Part shown: positions 7,349 to 15,691 of the stretch, piece by piece
Layout of the letters: every line of letters starts with the position of its first letter
Numbering within the stretch: position 1 is the stretch's first letter
DNA from: Pseudomonas sp. C2B4
Lineage (GTDB): Bacteria > Pseudomonadota > Gammaproteobacteria > Pseudomonadales > Pseudomonadaceae
Reading direction: 5' to 3'
DNA length: 64,000 bases
Assembly: GCF_013359695.1 (NCBI RefSeq)
Contig: NZ_JABFMU010000013.1
Coordinates: 1 to 64,000 of the forward strand
Position numbers and translations under genes: made by a program
Notes under the pieces: generated by a model
What the model was told of the DNA's origin: nothing
What the model saw: only the letters and a program-made list of their open reading frames with translations
Databases searched by the model: none

Positions 7349-9928
7349 CTATTTGCGAGCGTCCAAACTCGCATGAATATCAGCGCATCGCGACTCCTGA
7401 ATCCTTGCGATACTTTCCGCAGAGTACATTTCCTTGATTCTCTTTGCAGCCAAAGAACCGATTCGCTCAGCAAGGGCGGGATTGCTCTGAAGTTCGACCA
7501 TTTTCGCCGCTGCATTTGCCAGGTTTGGTTCGGCCCAGACTTGACCCTTCTGATATGGGCCAAAATCCCTGTCGAGTTCTACCACTGTGTAATCCACAGG
7601 CAACGAGTTCTCCTCGTCCATGAAATCCTCATTACCCGACCAACGTGTAGCGATCACTGGCTTACCCAAGTACATAGCCTCGGCAATCGGCAGACCGAAG
7701 CCCTCTGCACGATGCAGACTGACATAGCAATCGCAGTTGTTGAACAGGTTGTTTAGGGTATTACGATCAAGGTAGTCGTGGATCAGCTGGATCCTTGGCT
7801 CCTTATCCATAGCTGCAAAAATGGCTTCGGACAACATCGGCTGATGATCGAGATTGGATACCTTGATGACGAGCTTGACCTTGGCCTCGGGTTTATCTTC
7901 AAAGGCTTGGAGGAAGGCGGACACCACCCCCATAGGGTTTTTTCGCTCGGGAATGCTAAGCGCATCGGACATGTGCAGGAAGATGAAGCAGTCTTCCGGC
8001 TGATGCAGGTCCGCCCTGGTGAGGGGAGTATCAATTCGCACGTCAATGGCCGGGGGAATCACATGCACGGGCTTATTCGTGTGTTTTTCGATGGCCCGGC
8101 GGTTGTACTCAGTGGAAACCCAAATCTCGTCCACCTGCTCATAGGCGAAGTGCAGAAAGTCAGGGAATTCCGGCATCTCCCAGTACCAATAACCAATGGT
8201 GTAGCGCCCGTCAAACAGATTTTCACCGAGATGCTCGCGGGCAATCTTGCTTTGGTCCGCGTTCACATGCATCAAGTTGATGGGATAGAGGGCTTCATTG
8301 ATGTGCCCTTCGATTACTTCACCCATGCGAGATATGTTACCCAATCGATAGTCGATCAGGGAAAACGGCAGCTTGGATTGCTTGAGCGCACGCAACGAGG
8401 CGCGTGCAGCCTCCCCTACCCCGCTTTCAGCATACAGGTAGCCGATGAGGTTAATACCTGCGTCGTCACTATTTGGAAGAGCCGGCGCGCGCTCGCTTGA
8501 TGAAGCGTTCGCGACTGACGGACGCGGGTAAGCCTTGCGCAGTGCCCAACCGGCATAAGGTGCCAGTGCGATACGCAAGTTTAGGGGGATATGTTTACGC
8601 TTTTGCCAGGCAAATCGGAACAGGGTGCTGCTCAATCGGCCGACCAGAGTTCTGTGCTGCAGATCTGCCTGCACACGCACGCGCTCTAGTTCGCTTCGGA
8701 CGGGTTGAAGGTAGATCTCACTGAAGCCAGAGTCGCGGGCAGCGGATTCCAAGAGCCACTCACCGAAGCGAGGACTGTCAATGCTTTCGACTGCAGGAAA
8801 GGCATTGCGCAGATCCGCACGGGATTCCCAGAGAGCAATTGCCAGAACGGTGAGTGCAATGCCGTCGCGGGATGGTGCGACCAAACGGTTCAACTCGGCA
8901 TGAATGCGCGGGCATTGGCTGGCGTCAAAGAAATTGATGTCAGTCAATCGGTTGCTGGTACGGATCAGACGCCTTGCTGCGTCGGGTACAGGCACACCGT
9001 CAGCAAACTTGCTGAACGCATATGGGAGCCGCTTGAAACGCTCGATCCCGTTCCGCTGTAGGGCCTGCTCATAGAAAGTGCAAATATCGCGCAGGGCGGA
9101 GCTGGCATTCTTGTTGAAGCGATTCTGATGCTTGCTCAGAGTACTCGCTTCGATCGAGAAGCCGGAGAAATGGAAAAAGGTCAACGGCCGACCATCGACC
9201 GTGTAATTGCCATCCGCCAGACGCTCGAGGGTACGGTGGTTAAGGTTCCAGTAGGCGATGTTCCAGCTAGGGTCACGGTTAACGTATACGCCTTCGAACA
9301 TCGACGGGACAAGGTCCATCCACTTTTGGTCCACGAACAAGTTGCGCGGTAGATCGACCACGCACTCCTTGTACAGCTTGTCCTGCCACCATTTAGCTAG
9401 CTTTAGCGTTTCCTCACAGGTGCGAAGTGCAATGTAGCCGAGATTGTACGAACCAGCCTGAAGTATCTGCAGTTCGGTTGGGGCCTTGCCATCATCCAGG
9501 ATGTCGGTCAGGTGCGGGGTCAACAGTACATTGTGCTGGTCGAGCAGGGCCAGCATTTCGTCCAGTGAGCGAAAGATACGAATGTCGGGGTCGAAATAGA
9601 TGACCTTGCGGTAGCCCCGCTTCATCAAAAGCTCGATGAGATAGGGCTTGATCGCGGTGTTCAACTCAAGAATCGAATATTGGTAAATGAAGGTACCCAA
9701 CTGGGGAATGTCCAGTTGATCGATCGCGACGATATCGTCCGCTGCCGGGCAGTCCGTTTCTGCCGTTTTGGCGTCGCAAAGGCCAAGCACCAAGTCTGCT
9801 TGGGGGCAATGCTCCTTGAGACTTTCGAACATTGTGTTTGCATAGTGCAAGTAATTGTTCGAAACAATCGTGAAGATACAGGTGTCTCGATCTGTATTTG
9901 GCAACATATGGGTTCCAGAGTTTCTCAT
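7349..9928 (-). CDS. Two-domain glycosyltransferase (GT-A-like plus GT4)
   Basis: An 859-residue soluble protein with two apparent transferase modules. Residues 13 to about 300 resemble GT8-like GT-A enzymes: a start strand CIFTIVSNNYLHYA, then VIYFDPDIRIF with a DPD metal motif at 113-115, and a later segment around FHFSGF. The middle has a helical stretch. From about residue 490 a GT-B module begins (INLIGYLYAESGVGEAARAS) and the C-terminal EGFGLPIAEAMYLGKPVIA from residue 742 is the GT4 nucleotide-sugar site. It could add two sugars in sequence to the glycan exported by the adjacent Wzm/Wzt. Donors are unknown; GDP-mannose-derived sugars and dTDP-L-rhamnose are made in the same locus. Start may be the first Met or Met8, which has a better-placed TGGAA. 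It is the only glycosyltransferase in the window's cluster, so others must be encoded elsewhere. Confidence 0.85.
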   Translation of the reverse strand: MRNSGTHMLPNTDRDTCIFTIVSNNYLHYANTMFESLKEHCPQADLVLGLCDAKTAETDCPAADDIVAIDQLDIPQLGTFIYQYSILELNTAIKPYLIELLMKRGYRKVIYFDPDIRIFRSLDEMLALLDQHNVLLTPHLTDILDDGKAPTELQILQAGSYNLGYIALRTCEETLKLAKWWQDKLYKECVVDLPRNLFVDQKWMDLVPSMFEGVYVNRDPSWNIAYWNLNHRTLERLADGNYTVDGRPLTFFHFSGFSIEASTLSKHQNRFNKNASSALRDICTFYEQALQRNGIERFKRLPYAFSKFADGVPVPDAARRLIRTSNRLTDINFFDASQCPRIHAELNRLVAPSRDGIALTVLAIALWESRADLRNAFPAVESIDSPRFGEWLLESAARDSGFSEIYLQPVRSELERVRVQADLQHRTLVGRLSSTLFRFAWQKRKHIPLNLRIALAPYAGWALRKAYPRPSVANASSSERAPALPNSDDAGINLIGYLYAESGVGEAARASLRALKQSKLPFSLIDYRLGNISRMGEVIEGHINEALYPINLMHVNADQSKIAREHLGENLFDGRYTIGYWYWEMPEFPDFLHFAYEQVDEIWVSTEYNRRAIEKHTNKPVHVIPPAIDVRIDTPLTRADLHQPEDCFIFLHMSDALSIPERKNPMGVVSAFLQAFEDKPEAKVKLVIKVSNLDHQPMLSEAIFAAMDKEPRIQLIHDYLDRNTLNNLFNNCDCYVSLHRAEGFGLPIAEAMYLGKPVIATRWSGNEDFMDEENSLPVDYTVVELDRDFGPYQKGQVWAEPNLANAAAKMVELQSNPALAERIGSLAAKRIKEMYSAESIARIQESRCADIHASLDARK

Positions 9929-9962
9929 TCTGCTAAGGTTTTCGTTTGACGACGATACGGGG

Positions 9963-10997
9963 CTAGTCTTTCGAGCGTGTCAATAGCTCGATTTCGTCCA
10001 ACTGTTCGTCGAATCGGGCCCGCAGTTCTTTGTAAGCGTCAGCGGCGTCTTGTAGCGCCGCATCCTTCTGTTTGAGCAGTTGCTCGAAATTTCCAATCTG
10101 TGCTTTATAACCTTCGCCCTGCTCCGACAGATACCAGTCAATCTGGCTCCGCAGATCATTGTAGGCATCAGCGGCCTTTTGAAGCGCCGCATCTTTTTGT
10201 TCGAGCAACTGCCCGAAATTCCGAATCTGCGTGTTTTTATCTTCAACCTCATCCTCTAGATGATGGCAAGCCTGCTCAACGAGATATTCTCGATAGGTCT
10301 TGAATTCATCGAATACATTGGGTGGGGTACTGCAACGCGGAATGTCCACCGGGTAGTCTTTGCGGTAATAGAAACGATTAAGGCCGTCGAAATAGAACAG
10401 GCAATAATACGCGGATATCAGGCTCTCCCATTCTTGGTGCACCGGCTCATGAGAGTCAGGATGTACCGACTCGACCAACAGAATGCGAGGATTAACCACG
10501 GCGAAATCGGCGCTGGCCAATACGTCTTTCTCGAAGCCTTCGACATCAATCTTCAGAAAATCGACGCGGCGCGAACCAACATGCTGCTTCCAGATATCGG
10601 CAAGCGGAACCACTTCGACATCAATTTCTTGAGTGACGCGACCGGTGTCCTGATAATGCCTGGCCAGAGTGCTATCTAGTGTAGATGTACCCTGATCTGC
10701 AGTGACGTAAAGCGTTTGCTTGCCAGGTTTGCAGCCTACGCAGATATTTAGGTTGGTATCTCGTTCTCGCAAGCGCTGAAATACGCCGAATAGCTCAGGC
10801 TGGGGCTCGACGTTAATGCCGTGCCATCCGCGAAGGTAGAAGTGTTGAGTGACCGAGTCATGAATCGGATGGCAGGCGCCAATATCCACATAGAAGCCGG
10901 TACTCTCATTTGCGAATATGCGCTGGAGAATGACATCTTCATAGTTTTGCGCATAGCTGATCATCTCATTGTTTTGTACAGCAGAGTCGTCAGTCAT
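9963..10997 (-). CDS. FkbM-family methyltransferase with repeated coiled-coil tail
   Basis: A 344-residue protein. The first 200 residues are an FkbM-type SAM methyltransferase: FYVDIGACHPIHDSVTQHFY is motif I, GINVEPQP follows, and FLKIDVEGFEKDVL is the characteristic later motif. From about residue 245 the chain becomes helical and charged, with two similar units of about 42 residues, each containing a QLL-QKDAALQ-AADAY core. The annotated frame is open to a TTG at 11111, but ATG 10997 has AGGAG six bases upstream and is chosen. It lies between wzt and the glycosyltransferase gene. In the WbdD systems of E. coli O8/O9a, a methyltransferase/kinase joined to a coiled coil caps the chain and measures its length; a similar cap-and-ruler role here is my inference. 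Confidence 0.82.
   Translation of the reverse strand: MTDDSAVQNNEMISYAQNYEDVILQRIFANESTGFYVDIGACHPIHDSVTQHFYLRGWHGINVEPQPELFGVFQRLRERDTNLNICVGCKPGKQTLYVTADQGTSTLDSTLARHYQDTGRVTQEIDVEVVPLADIWKQHVGSRRVDFLKIDVEGFEKDVLASADFAVVNPRILLVESVHPDSHEPVHQEWESLISAYYCLFYFDGLNRFYYRKDYPVDIPRCSTPPNVFDEFKTYREYLVEQACHHLEDEVEDKNTQIRNFGQLLEQKDAALQKAADAYNDLRSQIDWYLSEQGEGYKAQIGNFEQLLKQKDAALQDAADAYKELRARFDEQLDEIELLTRSKD
10000..10250 (-). repeat. Two tandem ~126-bp coding repeats in the FkbM gene
   Basis: Within the 3' part of the methyltransferase gene two units of about 126 bp (42 codons) follow one another: one centred near 10190 and one near 10065. Each encodes an N-F-QLL-QKDAALQ-AADAY-LR core. The bases differ at many silent sites, so the duplication is not recent. 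Gain or loss of units would lengthen or shorten the predicted coiled coil by six heptads. Confidence 0.75.
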
Positions 10998-11115
10998 GAG
11001 GTGCTCCTGAACTGGCCGCACACGGTCAGCGGTAGACTTCGGTGAAAACGGGATCTTCACGACCCCAAACGGGCTCATCAACCCAACCTTGATGGTATGG
11101 AGGGCGGACAAGTGC

Positions 11116-11859
11116 TCAGTGCCCGAAATAGGCGGATGTCACGGTTTCGGGGTCTGAGTCCATTCGTATTTTGCCATGCTCCAGCCAAATAACACGGTTG
11201 CACATGTGCATCATCAGTTCTCGAGAATGACTTGCAATCACAAGAATATTCGTAGCTTTGACGAGCTCGGTCATTCGTGCTTCCGCCTTGTGCTTGAAGC
11301 CTTCATCACCCACAGATAACCATTCATCCATGATCAGGATTTGTGGCCTAACAGTCGTAGACACCGCAAATGCCAAGCGCAAGTGCATACCTGATGAGTA
11401 AGTTCTAACCGGCATATCGATAAATTCGCCGAGTTCAGAAAACTCAATGATTTCATCAAGTTTGTTTGCGATATCGCTCTTTTTCATTCCCAGAAGCGCG
11501 CCACGCACAAAGATATTTTCTCTGCCCGTTGCTTCGGGGTCGATGCCCAGGGAAATATCGATAAGTGAGCCGGTCTCACCCTTGATTTTAGCGGTTCCAG
11601 ACGACGGAGAGTACACGCCACTGAGCAGTCTCAGCAGCGTACTTTTGCCCGCGCCATTATGACCCACCAAGCCAACACGGTCTCCGTCGCGGAGTGTGAA
11701 CGTCAGATTTTCCAAGGCGCGCACGATAACGCGACCTTGGTCGTTTGCCCCAAGCTGACCACCCGTCGCAACTTGGATCAGGCGCTTTTTCAGCGAACGC
11801 CCACTTGCGTTGTAAATCGGAAAATCAACGCATGCATTCTCAAACTCAATAGAAGCCAT
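11116..11859 (-). CDS. wzt: Polysaccharide ABC exporter, ATP-binding subunit
   Basis: A 247-residue ATPase of the O-antigen/teichoic-acid exporter class. Walker A is GHNGAGKST at residues 66-74, the signature is YSSGMHLRLAFA at 154-165, Walker B is LIMDE at 175-179, and the switch histidine is His211. The protein stops soon after the nucleotide-binding domain, so it lacks the C-terminal carbohydrate-binding domain found in Wzt proteins that recognise a capped chain end. Export would then depend on coupling to synthesis, as in the Klebsiella O2a system (known for that family), unless another protein selects the chain. It starts 18 bases after the wzm stop and forms the inner-membrane exporter with Wzm. 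Confidence 0.92.
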   Translation of the reverse strand: MASIEFENACVDFPIYNASGRSLKKRLIQVATGGQLGANDQGRVIVRALENLTFTLRDGDRVGLVGHNGAGKSTLLRLLSGVYSPSSGTAKIKGETGSLIDISLGIDPEATGRENIFVRGALLGMKKSDIANKLDEIIEFSELGEFIDMPVRTYSSGMHLRLAFAVSTTVRPQILIMDEWLSVGDEGFKHKAEARMTELVKATNILVIASHSRELMMHMCNRVIWLEHGKIRMDSDPETVTSAYFGH

Positions 11860-11877
11860 AGTGTGTGTATTCTTCCA

Positions 11878-12678
11878 TTAAAGCCAGTAAGCAATACGGC
11901 GCTTATAATATCCATAGAACATTATTGCCAAGCCCCACCCTAATACAGCCATCCCTCCGGCCACGTACCAACTTAGCGCGCTGACATCCTGACTCAGCAG
12001 TGGTGCCCTGACAATTTGCATCAGGTGGTAAAAGGGATTGAGATCGAGCAGATAACTACTCGACCGTTGTGGCAACAGGCTAGGTAGCCACATGATCGGG
12101 GTCAGATAAAAAGCAATCTGCAAAACACTCGCGATGATCTGGGCCAAGTCACGATATCGAGCACACAAGACGCTCAGAATTAGGCATATCCATGCCAGAT
12201 TCAATGTCAATAGAACTAAACCTGGAATACACAGAAGTGCTTCAAGCCCTATCGTCTTTTGCACCGCCAAGAGGACCAGAGGAAAGATGACGATATTATG
12301 CCCAAGTATGATTATGTTTCGCCACAGCGTTCGCAATACGTGAACAAATAAAGGAATAGGGAGCTGTTTGATAATCCCTTCCGCGGCAATCAAACTGGTA
12401 CAACCTTCAGTTATAGTTGTTGAGATAAAGCTCCAAAGGATTATTCCGACAGCAAGGAATGGAAGAAACTCGTCGATCGGAGAGTTAAATATTTGCCCGA
12501 ATACGATACCAATCGTACCAATCATTACACTCATACTGATTGCAAGCCAGAACGGCCCGATCGCTGATCGCCTGTAACGCTGGCGGACATCTTGCCAGCC
12601 GAGCATACCGACAAGCGAATAACGTTTGGCCGCCGCTGCTATGTCCATCAGGGCAACGTTTATTGAGCTGTGGCGCAT
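11878..12678 (-). CDS. wzm: Polysaccharide ABC exporter, membrane subunit
   Basis: A protein of about 266 residues with a cytoplasmic N-terminal segment containing GWQDVRQRYRRSAIGPFW, the hallmark of ABC-2 type polysaccharide permeases, and about six hydrophobic helices. With Wzt it would export a finished undecaprenyl-linked polysaccharide across the inner membrane. The start is uncertain: a GTG at 12687, an ATG at 12678 or an ATG at 12648, none with a strong ribosome binding site; I chose 12678. It is the first gene after a gene-poor gap of almost 900 bases, so its promoter is likely in that gap. Presence of an ABC pair, with no Wzx/Wzy in the window, indicates the exporter-dependent assembly route. 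Confidence 0.92.
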   Translation of the reverse strand: MRHSSINVALMDIAAAAKRYSLVGMLGWQDVRQRYRRSAIGPFWLAISMSVMIGTIGIVFGQIFNSPIDEFLPFLAVGIILWSFISTTITEGCTSLIAAEGIIKQLPIPLFVHVLRTLWRNIIILGHNIVIFPLVLLAVQKTIGLEALLCIPGLVLLTLNLAWICLILSVLCARYRDLAQIIASVLQIAFYLTPIMWLPSLLPQRSSSYLLDLNPFYHLMQIVRAPLLSQDVSALSWYVAGGMAVLGWGLAIMFYGYYKRRIAYWL

Positions 12679-13572
12679 CTGGAACACCGAGTTATCAAAC
12701 AGCCGAAGATTGTAACCTTGGATGGGGTGCTGATGTCACTTTTTTCGCGCTCGGCTCCCGCTGTGTGTTGGCGCCAACTGAAAACAGGCCCACCCCGCCG
12801 ATTGAAATTGACCTAGGGTGGATTGCTGCTTTTTTTGCACCAACAGCCACGGACATGCTTCACAGCAGGGAGACGTCATGCTGGTACATACACGCATGCT
12901 CCGGATCGTCGCATCAATCCATCATTCCCATTTTTAAGCCGAAAGCCGAAGCTCGGCGTTGTGCTCTCAATACTTTTCTGGAGCCAGCCTTCCCGTGTTG
13001 CGCTCCAACACCAAAACCGGAAAGACACACTCCACCGCAAGCCCCTGGTTTTTTTTGGAAAACCCTCGCAGGCCTTACCACCCAGGAAAGATGAATATCA
13101 ACGTCGTAGCGCCTGACTACACCGAGCAAAGGACGCACCACTGCGCCTGCTGAAAAGTTATCGTTGCTAAATTATGACCGATGATTCCCCCCCAACACCC
13201 TGGCCCTGCGACCGGACGAGGAGCGACTGGAGAGCATATTCATTTCACGGCGCAAGCTTGTCGATACTGAGAAGGTGCAAACCTAGGGCAAGGCTTGACT
13301 GCTCAGCAGTACACCCAAACGAGTTACCGCCGCCACCCAACCCTAAAGCCTGATCGAGACCTCCTGGATCAACGACCTGAAGCCCGATACACCATTAAAC
13401 TCTGCAAAACCTTGATCGATCTGCATCTAGCGTTAGCGGCATTGATGCTTTTTATTTTTAAGATTCACGAGCAAAAGAGGTATAACTATTAATGCAACGG
13501 AGCCTTTCACTGCTAAATTCCGGAGTGTTCCTCTTTGCGCAATCAGCAGTGTGAATTTTGATGTGAACTTTC
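12679..13572. other. Gene-poor stretch between wzm and cysC
   Basis: Nearly 900 bases with no credible gene. It holds copy B of the diverged repeat (12928-13024) and a short plus-strand peptide remnant at 13347-13415, SLIETSWINDLKPDT, that loosely resembles the C-terminal end of IS66-type transposases. The pattern suggests old insertions and deletions. The promoter of the wzm-wzt group should lie near 12700, but I could not place it with confidence. Confidence 0.5.
12928..13024. repeat. Diverged ~95-bp repeat, copy B
   Basis: Partner of the repeat at 1728-1824. The best-conserved part, about 12954-12986, reads TGTGCTCTCAATACTTTTCT followed by GGAGCCAGCC and matches copy A at about 28 of 33 positions. 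The two copies flank the segment that runs from rmlB to wzm. Confidence 0.5.
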
Positions 13573-14172
13573 CTATCTTGACTCTATAGCCGCAATCAAA
13601 AAGTCTGCAATCTTTTCTGGCGAACTGATCGACGAGTCAATTGTTGCATTTGGCGCTTCCGGGGACTCATAGGGGCTATCTATGCCGGTCATATTTTGCA
13701 ACGCCCCATTTCGAGCCTTTTTGTAAAGCCCCTTGGGGTCCCGTTGTTCACAAACAGCCAAAGGGGTCTTTACATAAACCTCGAAAAAATTTTCGACTCC
13801 AATTAGCTCTCTCGCCATTCCTCGTTCAACTTTGAACGGTGAAATGAACGCTGTAATCACAACCAGTCCTGCATCCAGCATTAATTTGGACACTTCCGCT
13901 ATTCGGCGGATATTTTCGTTGCGATCAGCCTCACTAAAACCTAAATCCCTGCAAAGCCCTGAGCGAATATTGTCTCCATCTAAAATATAAGTACGCTTAC
14001 CCTCAGCGTGAAGCTTTTTTTCCAAAGCGTTCGCAATAGTAGACTTCCCCGACCCTGAAAGCCCAGTCAACCAGATAACCATTCCAGCATGACCATTAAG
14101 ATTTTCTCTATCCGCCCTGGTTACACAGAATGAATTTTTATATATATTACCAACTTGATCCTTTGCAACCAT
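13573..14172 (-). CDS. cysC: Free-standing adenylylsulfate (APS) kinase
   Basis: A 199-residue kinase that phosphorylates APS to PAPS, the sulfate donor of sulfotransferases. The P-loop GLSGSGKST is at residues 37-45, followed by LDGDN at 64-68 and the family segments [11 protein letters not shown] from 111 and [11 protein letters not shown] from 144. ATG 14172 has AAGGTG five bases upstream. Pseudomonads usually carry APS kinase fused to CysN in the sulfate-assimilation operon (known); a separate copy among polysaccharide genes points to dedicated PAPS supply for glycan sulfation. A sulfotransferase fragment occurs at the left edge of the window. The gene is AT-richer than the core genes and lies 24 bases downstream of manB, probably in one transcript. 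Confidence 0.93.
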   Translation of the reverse strand: MVAKDQVGNIYKNSFCVTRADRENLNGHAGMVIWLTGLSGSGKSTIANALEKKLHAEGKRTYILDGDNIRSGLCRDLGFSEADRNENIRRIAEVSKLMLDAGLVVITAFISPFKVERGMARELIGVENFFEVYVKTPLAVCEQRDPKGLYKKARNGALQNMTGIDSPYESPEAPNATIDSSISSPEKIADFLIAAIESR

Positions 14173-14196
14173 ATAGCACCTTAAATGTCGGGCTGA

Positions 14197-15564
14197 TTAT
14201 TTTGCAGCCTCTATCAATGCTTCAATTTCCTTCAAACGCGCCCACATCAAGTCACTATCCCCCCTGGCCTCAACGTTTAGTCGCAGCAAAGGTTCAGTAT
14301 TGGAACTGCGCAAATTGAATCGCCACTCATCAAAAGAAACGCTGATACCGTCAGTCATGTCCAGTACGGGGGACTGAGCCCGATAATGAGCCAACACATG
14401 CTCGATAGCTTTGGCGACATCGACTACTTTGTAGTTGACCTCCCCTGTACATGGGAACGCGGCAATACCCTTATCGACCTGCTCGGACAACGATTTCCCG
14501 GTACTCGAGACCAACCCCACCACCAACAGCCACGGAATCATCCCGCTATCACAATACGCAAAATCACGGAAGTAATGGTGGGCACTCATCTCTCCGCCGT
14601 ACACTGCGTCTTCCTCGCGCATGCGCTCCTTGATAAACGCGTGCCCGGTTTTACTCTGTACTGCGATGCCGCCTGCCTGCTGGACCTGCTCGATGGTATT
14701 CCATGTCAGGCGCGGGTCGTGAATAATCTTGCTTCCCGGATATTGCTTCAACAACATCTCAGCCAAAAGCCCGACAAGGTAGTAGCCCTCAATAAATCGA
14801 CCATTTGCATCAAAGAAGAAACAACGATCGAAGTCACCATCCCAGGCAAGGCCCATGTCGCATTGGTTGGCCAGCAAGGCCTGACGTGTCAGTTCACGGT
14901 TTTCGGGAAGCAGTGGATTTGGTACGCCATTTGGAAAGTGGCCATCAGGCTCTTCATTGATGAACACCCACTGAAGCGGCAAGCGAGCCGCTAACGCTCG
15001 TAACACGGGACCCGCAGCGCCGTTACCCGGGTCAGCGAGAATTTTGAGAGGCTTCAAGGCGCTGACGTCGACATAGGTGAGCAAGTGGTCTATGTAAGCG
15101 GTCTTGTCGAGGGCTTGGCGAACCTCGCCTTTTACCACTGCGATTTCGCCAAGGTTGCCCTGCTCCACGCGTAAACGGATGGCATCAAGCCCAGTGTCAC
15201 CACTGATCGGCCTAGATTCGGCCTTGACCAGCTTCATGCCGTTATAACCCTTAGGGTTATGGCTGGCAGTAATCATCACGCCACCTTCGACCCTATAGTG
15301 GCTTGTTGCAAAGTAGACTTCCTCGGTGCCACAGAGCCCGATGTCGATTACATCAGCACCCGCCTCAGTAATGCCGCGCATCAGCGCCATGGCGAGGGAC
15401 GGGCTTTCCAGCCTCATGTCCCGGCCGACAACGAAAGTTTTGCCTTGCAGTTCGGCTACCAGCGCACGCCCTATGCGGTATGCGATTTCTTCGTTGAGCT
15501 GAGAGGGAACCTGACCACGTATGTCATAGGCTTTGAAGCATTGCGTCACGATAGAAGGATGCAT
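14197..15564 (-). CDS. manB: Phosphomannomutase
   Basis: A 455-residue alpha-D-phosphohexomutase that interconverts mannose-6-phosphate and mannose-1-phosphate for GDP-mannose synthesis. The phosphoserine loop TASHNP is at about residues 99-104, the metal-binding loop DGDFDR at 242-247, the sugar-binding loop GEMSAHHYF near 324-332 and the phosphate-binding RSSNTEP near the C-terminus. The frame also allows a GTG three codons earlier (15573); ATG 15564 was chosen on family length. It lies between manC and cysC on the same strand. The ManB/CpsG type fits better than AlgC, which in pseudomonads lies elsewhere and also acts on glucose. Confidence 0.93.
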   Translation of the reverse strand: MHPSIVTQCFKAYDIRGQVPSQLNEEIAYRIGRALVAELQGKTFVVGRDMRLESPSLAMALMRGITEAGADVIDIGLCGTEEVYFATSHYRVEGGVMITASHNPKGYNGMKLVKAESRPISGDTGLDAIRLRVEQGNLGEIAVVKGEVRQALDKTAYIDHLLTYVDVSALKPLKILADPGNGAAGPVLRALAARLPLQWVFINEEPDGHFPNGVPNPLLPENRELTRQALLANQCDMGLAWDGDFDRCFFFDANGRFIEGYYLVGLLAEMLLKQYPGSKIIHDPRLTWNTIEQVQQAGGIAVQSKTGHAFIKERMREEDAVYGGEMSAHHYFRDFAYCDSGMIPWLLVVGLVSSTGKSLSEQVDKGIAAFPCTGEVNYKVVDVAKAIEHVLAHYRAQSPVLDMTDGISVSFDEWRFNLRSSNTEPLLRLNVEARGDSDLMWARLKEIEALIEAAK

Positions 15565-15590
15565 TCTACTCACTAGCTGATATGTCCAAT

Positions 15591-15606
15591 GCCGCCCTGA
15601 GGCGGC
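15591..15606. other. GC-rich hairpin just upstream of manB
   Basis: GCCGCC at 15591-15596 pairs with GGCGGC at 15601-15606; the stem can extend on both sides with one mismatch. It lies in the manC-manB gap, upstream of the manB start. No U-tract follows on either strand. It may be an mRNA-processing or attenuation structure. Confidence 0.35.
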
Positions 15607-15649
15607 AATGGCAAAAATGGATCACCAAGGCCTGAGCCGCTGGCGTGCA

Positions 15650-15673
15650 GCCCCCCCTCAAGTCGCGGGGGGC
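15650..15673 (-). terminator. Possible terminator or attenuator after manC
   Basis: GCCCCCC at 15650-15656 pairs with GGGGGGC at 15667-15673 with a 10-base loop, 19 bases beyond the manC stop on the minus strand. The stem is very stable but no U-run follows, so if it acts it would more likely lower read-through into manB or stabilise the manC message than end transcription. Confidence 0.35.
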
Positions 15674-15691
15674 GCATCGGGTTCAGTTTCG

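Noticed and set aside
10000..10250. Possible CRISPR array
   Set aside because: The repeat units are in frame, only two in number, and encode a coiled coil; there are no spacers or cas genes.
10998..11111. Longer FkbM start at a TTG with 38 extra residues
   Set aside because: AGGAG lies six bases before ATG 10997; the extra residues have no family support.
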